Assembly: GCA_025455765.1 (NCBI GenBank) | Contig: JALOLX010000117.1 | Span: 1-5,611 of the forward strand | From: Flavobacteriales bacterium | Lineage (GTDB): Bacteria > Bacteroidota > Bacteroidia > Flavobacteriales_F > PHOS-HE28 | DNA length: 5,611 nt | Direction: 5' to 3' | Part shown: positions 1 to 3,956 of the stretch, piece after piece | How the letters are laid out: each line of letters starts with the position of its first letter | Position numbering within the stretch: the first letter of the stretch is position 1 | The notes under the pieces: model-generated | Told to the model about the DNA's origin: nothing | Databases searched by the model: none | What the model saw: only the letters and a program-made list of their open reading frames with translations | Translations under genes and position numbers: made by a program

Positions 1-1469
1 CGCTCGGTGCGGTTGGCCAGCAGCCACGCCGTGTGGAACACCAACAGCGCGCGCTGCCGCAACTTGTCGAACTCGATCTTCTCCACATCGTCCGTGGGCT
101 GGTGGTAGTCCGCGTGGATGCCGCTGAAGTAGAAGATGCTGGGGATGCCCTTCCGCGCGAAGTTGTAGTGGTCGCTGCGGTAGTAAAAGCGGTTGGGATC
201 GTTGGGTGCGTTGAAGGTGTAGTCCAGTTCAAGCCCTACGAACGCCTGGTTGGCCGCCTCGTTGATGGCGTGCAGCTCAGTGCTCAAGCGGTCGCTGCCG
301 ATCACGTAGATGTACGGCGCCTTGCCTGCATGTGCGCTGTCCGTGCGGCCGATCATGTCGATGTTGAGGTCGGCCACGGTCTTCTCCAGCGGGAACACCG
401 GATGGTCGCTGTAGTACTCAGAACCCAGCAGCCCACGTTCCTCCCCGCTCACGGGCATGATGAGGATGCTGCGCCGCGGCCCATGACCGTTCTTCTTCGC
501 CTGCATGAAGGCCTCCGCCATCTCCACCAAGGCCACGGTGCCGGACCCATCGTCGTCGGCCCCATTGAAGACCTGGCCTTTGTCCACACCGACGTGGTCA
601 TAGTGCGCAGTGACCACCACGAGCTCGTCGGCCAGATCGGTGCCGGGGATGTAGGCCAGCACGTTCTCGGTATGCACTTCACTGCTGCGGCTGTCGTGGT
701 CCACCGTGAAAGCCGCCGGCACTACCCGTGGCTTGCGGCTGCGCTTCAACTTGGCCCACCGCCCCTTGCTGAGCAGATCCTGCACCTGGGTCTCGTCCAC
801 CGCCATCACCTGCATGCCACCGCGGGGTTTCTGCGGTGCATCAGCCTGGCGCAGGCGGCCATGGGGCATGCTCAATTCACCGCTGGCGATGAGCTGGGAC
901 AACCCGGGCTGGGCCAGGATCAACAGGCGCACGCCGGCTTTGGCGGCACGGTCGGCATGGTCGCGCATGGCCATGAACAGGTTCGCGGGATCGCCTGTGA
1001 GGGAGACCAGCACCACGGCATTCGTCAGATCACCCGCCTTGGTCAGATCACCATCGCGCCCTGCGAAATGCAGGCGGTCCACGGCCATATCTGCACCGAT
1101 GTTCTCCCGGAAATAGAGGAGGTCCTCCATCCACTTCAGCGTGTCCTGTGCTGATACGAGCTGCAACGAACCGCTGCGTTCCTCAATGAGCACGTACGGC
1201 TGATAGTAGCCCTCCACCACATCGCTGCGCCCCTCGATCGGCGGTACACCCATGGCGATGAACTGGTCGCGCAGGTACGCAGCCGCCATCTTCTGGCCTT
1301 CCTTGCCGGTATCGCGGCCCTGGTAGGCATCGCTGGCCAGCACTTCCAAGTGACGGCGCAGGTCCTGTTCGGTAATGGTGGCGGCATAGCGCAGGGCCAC
1401 GCTGTCCACCTGGGCCAGCAGGGGCAGGGCAAGCAGCAAGCAGGGGAGGAGGGTGGCGCGCCGCATCAT
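1..1469 (-). CDS. Secreted M28-family zinc metallopeptidase (3' end cut by window edge)
   Basis: Exported peptidase or aminopeptidase of family M28, which uses two zinc ions to remove N-terminal residues or cut short peptides. The first 489 residues are visible and only a few C-terminal residues should be missing. Residues 1-19 form a signal peptide (two Arg, then a Leu-rich core), with a likely cut after LPLLA-19 and Gln at 20. Residues about 90-240 look like the PA-type insertion common in these enzymes. The catalytic part carries the full M28 ligand set: AHYDH (His289), NGADDDGSG (Asp305-307), SGEERG (Glu343/Glu344), NIDMIGR (Asp371) and DYHQPTDD (His456). The ATG at 1469-1467 overlaps the rpiB stop in an ATGA, so translation is probably coupled; a second ATG follows directly. 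The reading frame is open throughout. Family assignment is firm; substrate is unknown. Confidence 0.93.
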   Translation of the reverse strand, partial: MMRRATLLPCLLLALPLLAQVDSVALRYAATITEQDLRRHLEVLASDAYQGRDTGKEGQKMAAAYLRDQFIAMGVPPIEGRSDVVEGYYQPYVLIEERSGSLQLVSAQDTLKWMEDLLYFRENIGADMAVDRLHFAGRDGDLTKAGDLTNAVVLVSLTGDPANLFMAMRDHADRAAKAGVRLLILAQPGLSQLIASGELSMPHGRLRQADAPQKPRGGMQVMAVDETQVQDLLSKGRWAKLKRSRKPRVVPAAFTVDHDSRSSEVHTENVLAYIPGTDLADELVVVTAHYDHVGVDKGQVFNGADDDGSGTVALVEMAEAFMQAKKNGHGPRRSILIMPVSGEERGLLGSEYYSDHPVFPLEKTVADLNIDMIGRTDSAHAGKAPYIYVIGSDRLSTELHAINEAANQAFVGLELDYTFNAPNDPNRFYYRSDHYNFARKGIPSIFYFSGIHADYHQPTDDVEKIEFDKLRQRALLVFHTAWLLANRTE

Positions 1470-1912
1470 GCTCCGTGCAGGGCTTCGATCTTCTCCACGC
1501 GGCGCTGGTGCCGGCCTCCTTCAAAGCGGGCGTCGAGGAAAGCGTCCACGATGGCCACGGCCTCTTCAGTGCTGATGAAGCGTGCCGGCAGGGCCAGTAC
1601 GTTGGCATTGTTGTGCTCCCGCGCCAGGCTGGCCAGCTCAGGCAACCAGGCCAGTGCCGAACGCACGCCAGCATGCTTGTTGGCCGTGATGTTGACGCCG
1701 TTGCCACTGCCGCAGATGAGGATGCCCAGCACGTGCTCATCAGCCGCCACCGCTGCTGCCACAGGATGCGCGAAGTCAGGGTAGTCCACGCTGTCCTTCA
1801 CGTGGGTGCCTTCGTCCTTCACCTGGAAGCCGCGGGCGCGCAGGTGTTCTTTCAGGTGGTGCTTGAGGTCGATACCGGCATGGTCGCTGCCGATGTGGAG
1901 GGTTGTGGCCAT
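1466..1912 (-). CDS. rpiB: Ribose-5-phosphate isomerase B
   Basis: Interconverts ribose 5-phosphate and ribulose 5-phosphate in the non-oxidative pentose phosphate pathway; cytoplasmic, RpiB/LacAB family. The product is 148 residues, the usual family length. Visible hallmarks are IGSDHAG at 7-13 (phosphosugar-binding start of the fold), DYPDFA at 43-48, ILICGSGNGVNITANKH at 64-80 with Cys67, which aligns with the catalytic Cys of E. coli RpiB, REHNNANVLAL at 98-108 with His100 and Asn101, and the C-terminal EGGRHQRRVEKI. The frame is open further upstream to 1975, but the ATG at 1912-1910 is chosen because family homology starts immediately after it and the 21 upstream residues look non-coding. 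A promoter-like box lies only 4 bases upstream. The stop overlaps the start of the downstream peptidase gene by 4 bases. Confidence 0.96.
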   Translation of the reverse strand: MATTLHIGSDHAGIDLKHHLKEHLRARGFQVKDEGTHVKDSVDYPDFAHPVAAAVAADEHVLGILICGSGNGVNITANKHAGVRSALAWLPELASLAREHNNANVLALPARFISTEEAVAIVDAFLDARFEGGRHQRRVEKIEALHGA

Positions 1913-1916
1913 GGTC

Positions 1917-1945
1917 CAAAGATACCGGTGCCAGCTGCCGCCCAA
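1917..1945 (-). promoter_or_regulatory. Candidate Bacteroidota-type promoter for rpiB
   Basis: On the minus strand TATCTTTG (1924 to 1917) matches the Bacteroidota -7 consensus TAnnTTTG exactly. A TTG (1945 to 1943) lies 18 bases upstream, near the usual -33 spacing. Only four bases separate the box from the rpiB ATG, so transcription would start at or within a few bases of the start codon and give a leaderless or nearly leaderless mRNA. This is a motif match only; an upstream start or another promoter is possible. Confidence 0.5.
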
Positions 1946-1948
1946 GGC

Positions 1949-1958
1949 TGTTGATAAC
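1949..1958 (+). repeat. TGTTGATAAC box 1 (DnaA-box-like)
   Basis: Exact TGTTGATAAC, first of three exact TGTTGATAA copies in the intergenic region. It lies just upstream of the -33-like TTG of the rpiB promoter candidate, so a protein bound here could also affect rpiB. Confidence 0.6.
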
Positions 1959-2003
1959 CCCATCCGGGATCTCACGATCGGACCCTTGGAACGGTGCGAT
2001 CCG

Positions 2004-2013
2004 TGTTGATAAC
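2004..2013 (+). repeat. TGTTGATAAC box 2 (DnaA-box-like)
   Basis: Second exact TGTTGATAAC, 55 bases after the first and in the same orientation. It is followed directly by a small inverted repeat (2015-2033) and by a partial copy, TGTTGATGG, at 2043-2051. Confidence 0.6.
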
Positions 2014-2014
2014 A

Positions 2015-2033
2015 AGCAACAAGAAAAGTTGCT
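2015..2033. repeat. Small inverted repeat AGCAAC / GTTGCT
   Basis: AGCAAC (2015-2020) and GTTGCT (2028-2033) are perfect inverted arms around the 7-base A-rich spacer AAGAAAA. The six-pair stem is short and has no T-tract, so it does not look like a terminator. It could be part of a binding site or be coincidental. Confidence 0.3.
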
Positions 2034-2174
2034 GTTCACAACTGTTGATGGCCATGATCGATCCGGCGGAAGATGCAAGCCTTTCTTACCAGTCGATCCT
2101 GCACAGGGATCCAACGATCCGGAAGGCCCAAGGCGATGTCGATCTTTGCACCGCCGCTCCCTCGATCACTTGTT

Positions 2175-2184
2175 CACGATCGTG
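2175..2184. repeat. Perfect 10-bp palindrome CACGATCGTG
   Basis: CACGATCGTG is fully self-complementary and centred on one of the clustered GATC sites. The half-motif CACGATC recurs at 1973-1979 and 2312-2318, so three copies lie in the same intergenic region. A dimeric regulator site is possible; function unknown. Confidence 0.35.
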
Positions 2185-2245
2185 GACGACGCTTTCCTTT
2201 CCCTTGATCCCCAGGCAACGACCGTTCCCCGGACCATTCCACTGC

Positions 2246-2278
2246 TGTTGATAACCGGTGTGCTACTTTTGATAACCG
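2246..2278 (+). repeat. Pair of direct repeats TTGATAACCG, 21 bp apart
   Basis: TTGATAACCG occurs at 2248-2257 and again at 2269-2278, same strand, period 21 bases, close to two helical turns. The first copy is within an exact TGTTGATAAC (2246-2255); the second reads TTTTGATAAC (2267-2276). The second copy overlaps the candidate -7 box of the rightward gene, so proteins bound to this pair would lie on one DNA face and could block or control that promoter. Confidence 0.5.
2264..2271 (+). promoter_or_regulatory. Candidate -7 promoter box for the repeat-protein gene
   Basis: TACTTTTG is an exact match to the Bacteroidota -7 consensus TAnnTTTG. Transcription starting just downstream would give a leader of roughly 85-90 bases before the ATG at 2364. 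No good -33 TTG is seen at the usual distance, the nearest being about 13 bases upstream at 2248-2250, which lowers confidence. Confidence 0.4.
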
Positions 2279-2341
2279 ATCTGTGCAAGCAGCCCGCTGG
2301 ACTTTCATCAACACGATCAACAGCCCCTATCATATCATCAA

Positions 2342-2354
2342 CTCTTTTAAAGAG
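2342..2354. repeat. Short palindrome CTCTTT-T-AAAGAG just before a start codon
   Basis: CTCTTT (2342-2347) and AAAGAG (2349-2354) are perfect inverted arms around one T, ending 9 bases before the ATG at 2364. The right arm belongs to the purine-rich stretch that would serve as the ribosome-binding region, so a protein bound to the DNA could affect expression here. As RNA it could fold only with several central pairs unformed. Function is inferred only. Confidence 0.3.
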
Positions 2355-2363
2355 AAAGAATAA

Positions 2364-3896
2364 ATGCAAAAGAGGGTGTTGATGATGATGGTGGTGAGCC
2401 TGTGGGTGATGGTGGCCGTCGCACAGCCCGCATCGCCCGACAGTCTGACCCGTTACTACCATCCCAATGGACGGGTGAGCAGTGAGGGGCTGCTGCTCAA
2501 TGGCAAGCCGGAAGGCACCTGGCGCAGCTTCTACGACGATGGAACACTGCGCAGCGAAGGGGACCGCCGCCAAGGTCGGTTGGAGGGCACCTGGCGCTTC
2601 TATGGGCCCAACGGGAAATTGGAAAGCACCATCGCCTACACCGCCGATAAGCGGGAAGGTCCGCTGATGCGCTATGACACGGCCGGCGTGCTGATGAGCG
2701 AGGAACCCTATGTGAACGACCTGCGTGAAGGCCTGGCCCGCTACTACCACGCCAATGGCCAGGTGCACAAGGAGATCCCCTTCAAAGCGGGCAAGGAGGA
2801 CGGCAAGGGCACCGAATATGCCAACGATGGTCGGGTGGTGGCCCTGCTCACCTACGGCGCCGGTATGTTGCGCCGCCGCGACGAGATCAACCGGGTGGAC
2901 CGGATGGGCCTCAAACAAGGGCCCTGGAAGGAGTTCCACGCCAATGGTAAGGTGAAGTGGGAAGGCAGCTATGTGGACGACCAGCTGCAGGGCGTGGTGA
3001 AGGAGTACGATGCGCTGGGCAACCTGAAGAACCTCCAGAAATACGACGCCGGGCAGCTGGACACCCAGGCCCAGGAGAAGTTGATGGTGGAGATCAAGCG
3101 CAGTTACCACCCCAACGGCAAGGTGGCCAGCCTGGGCAGCTACAGCAAGAGCGGCAAGAAGGAGGGCCTCTTCAAGGAATTCGCGCCCGATGGTTCACTG
3201 GTGGGCGCCAAGATCTACGCCGGTGATCGCCTGCTCAGCGAAGGTCGTGTGAACGATGTGGGCGCGTTGGAAGGGCCATGGGTGGAGTACTACGCCACTG
3301 GCGAGAAGCGCGCGGAAGGCGGCTACAAGGAAGGCAAACGCGATGGTGCCTGGAGCTTCTTCCACCGCAGTGGCAAGGTGGAACAGAAAGGCAACTACGT
3401 GGCCGGACTGCCGCAGGGCGAATGGAAATGGTTCTACGAGAACGGCAGCGTTCACCGCGAAGAGTACTACCGCCGCGGTCGCGAGGACGGTGCCTCGGTG
3501 GAATATGCCGAGGATGGCAGCGTGCTCACCCAAGGGGAGTACATCGATGGGAACAAGGAGGGCAAATGGCTCTACCACGTGGGTGATCACCGCGAAGAAG
3601 GCGCCTACAAGGACGGTCTACGCGACGGGCTCTGGCGCTTCACCTACCACGATGGCACGCGCAACTTCGTGGGCGAATTCGTGAACGGTGATCCGCAAGG
3701 CAAGCACCGCTGGTACTGGCCCAACGGCGAGCTGAAGCTCGAAGGCAAGTACAGCGCGGGTCTGGCGCAGGGCGACTTCATCCACTACAACGAGAACGGC
3801 TACCCGATCCTCACCATCAAGTACAAGGACGGGGTGGAAATGCGCATCGATGGGGTGAAGGTGCCGCCACCCTTCGAGCCGGGTGCTGCTGACTGA
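2364..3896 (+). CDS. Exported YwqK/MORN-type repeat protein
   Basis: A 510-residue exported protein of unknown function. Residues 1-20 are a signal peptide (MQKR followed by a Met/Val-rich core) with a likely cut after AVA-20 and Gln at 21. Residues about 31-491 are almost wholly tandem units of about 23 residues of the form G-x-W-x-x-[FY]-x-x-[ND]-G-x-[LV]-x-x-E-x-x-Y-x-x-G-x-x-[ED], for example at 51-73, 304-326, 328-349 and 447-469; I count about 18. Repeat spacing is broken by longer connectors near 169-185, 232-246 and 291-303, suggesting blocks. The C-terminal tail is Pro-rich (PPPFEP). Databases often name such proteins 'YwqK family antitoxin', but no toxin gene is adjacent and the signal peptide argues against that role. 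MORN-like repeats build extended beta-sheet rods that can bind lipid or protein. The ATG follows a purine-rich AGAGAAAGAA. The next gene starts 60 bases downstream. Confidence 0.9.
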   Translation: MQKRVLMMMVVSLWVMVAVAQPASPDSLTRYYHPNGRVSSEGLLLNGKPEGTWRSFYDDGTLRSEGDRRQGRLEGTWRFYGPNGKLESTIAYTADKREGPLMRYDTAGVLMSEEPYVNDLREGLARYYHANGQVHKEIPFKAGKEDGKGTEYANDGRVVALLTYGAGMLRRRDEINRVDRMGLKQGPWKEFHANGKVKWEGSYVDDQLQGVVKEYDALGNLKNLQKYDAGQLDTQAQEKLMVEIKRSYHPNGKVASLGSYSKSGKKEGLFKEFAPDGSLVGAKIYAGDRLLSEGRVNDVGALEGPWVEYYATGEKRAEGGYKEGKRDGAWSFFHRSGKVEQKGNYVAGLPQGEWKWFYENGSVHREEYYRRGREDGASVEYAEDGSVLTQGEYIDGNKEGKWLYHVGDHREEGAYKDGLRDGLWRFTYHDGTRNFVGEFVNGDPQGKHRWYWPNGELKLEGKYSAGLAQGDFIHYNENGYPILTIKYKDGVEMRIDGVKVPPPFEPGAAD

Positions 3897-3956
3897 TCAC
3901 CACGGCTGTTCCCGCCGCTCTTGGTAAGTTCGGGGCGTTGTTCACAGGTGCCGCCC
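3897..3956 (+). promoter_or_regulatory. 60-base gap with weak promoter and ribosome-site matches
   Basis: Holds TAAGTTCG (3925-3932), one base from the TAnnTTTG consensus, and AGGTG (3946-3950), a Shine-Dalgarno-like stretch six bases before the ATG at 3957. No hairpin terminator is seen, so read-through from the repeat-protein gene is possible. The gap has no stop in the reading frame shared by the two flanking genes; in-frame TTG (3921) and GTG (3948) could be alternative starts for the kinase-like gene. Confidence 0.3.

Larger units (their letters stand above)
1913..2363. other. Divergent intergenic region, candidate replication origin or DnaA/regulator-binding cluster
   Basis: About 450 bases between divergent genes with no convincing gene; the open frames across it lack recognisable protein features and continue into neighbouring genes. 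Seen directly: GTTGAT at 1950, 2005, 2044 and 2247, and ATCAAC at 2307, 2316 and 2337. Three are complete TGTTGATAA nonamers (1949-1957, 2004-2012, 2246-2254), and TTTTGATAA lies at 2267-2275. The complement TTATCAACA differs from the E. coli DnaA box TTATCCACA at position 6. GATC occurs 13 times: 1976, 1998, 2056, 2060, 2095, 2108, 2116, 2141, 2164, 2178, 2206, 2278 and 2315. The right end (about 2325-2363) is A/T-richer than its surroundings. Inference: an oriC, a DnaA-titration site or a multi-site operator. No exact TTATCCACA is present and dnaA is not in the window. Confidence 0.45.

Noticed and set aside
33..1154. Long open frame on the + strand opposite the peptidase gene (373 codons)
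   Set aside because: It is antisense to a gene with a complete M28 zinc-ligand set. The translation is rich in Val, His and Ala with no recognisable domain, typical of antisense frames in GC-rich genes.
1949..2343. CRISPR-like array based on the repeated GTTGAT/ATCAAC units
   Set aside because: The repeats are only 6-10 bases, occur in both orientations and have irregular spacing, unlike CRISPR repeats; no cas genes are present.
1903..2382. Plus-strand open frame (159 codons) spanning the intergenic region
   Set aside because: It overlaps the starts of genes on both sides, has no homology that I recognise, and covers the clustered repeats and palindromes, which better explain the DNA.
2166..3110. 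Long minus-strand open frame (314 codons) across the repeat-protein start and the intergenic region
   Set aside because: It mirrors the codon bias of the repeat gene, has His-rich low-complexity stretches and no known motif, and crosses the regulatory region.
2364..3896. YwqK-type antitoxin of a toxin-antitoxin pair
   Set aside because: The product has a signal peptide and no neighbouring toxin gene; the label would rest only on the repeat family.
3897..3956. Possible terminator after the repeat-protein gene
   Set aside because: No inverted repeat with a following T-run could be found in the 60-base gap.
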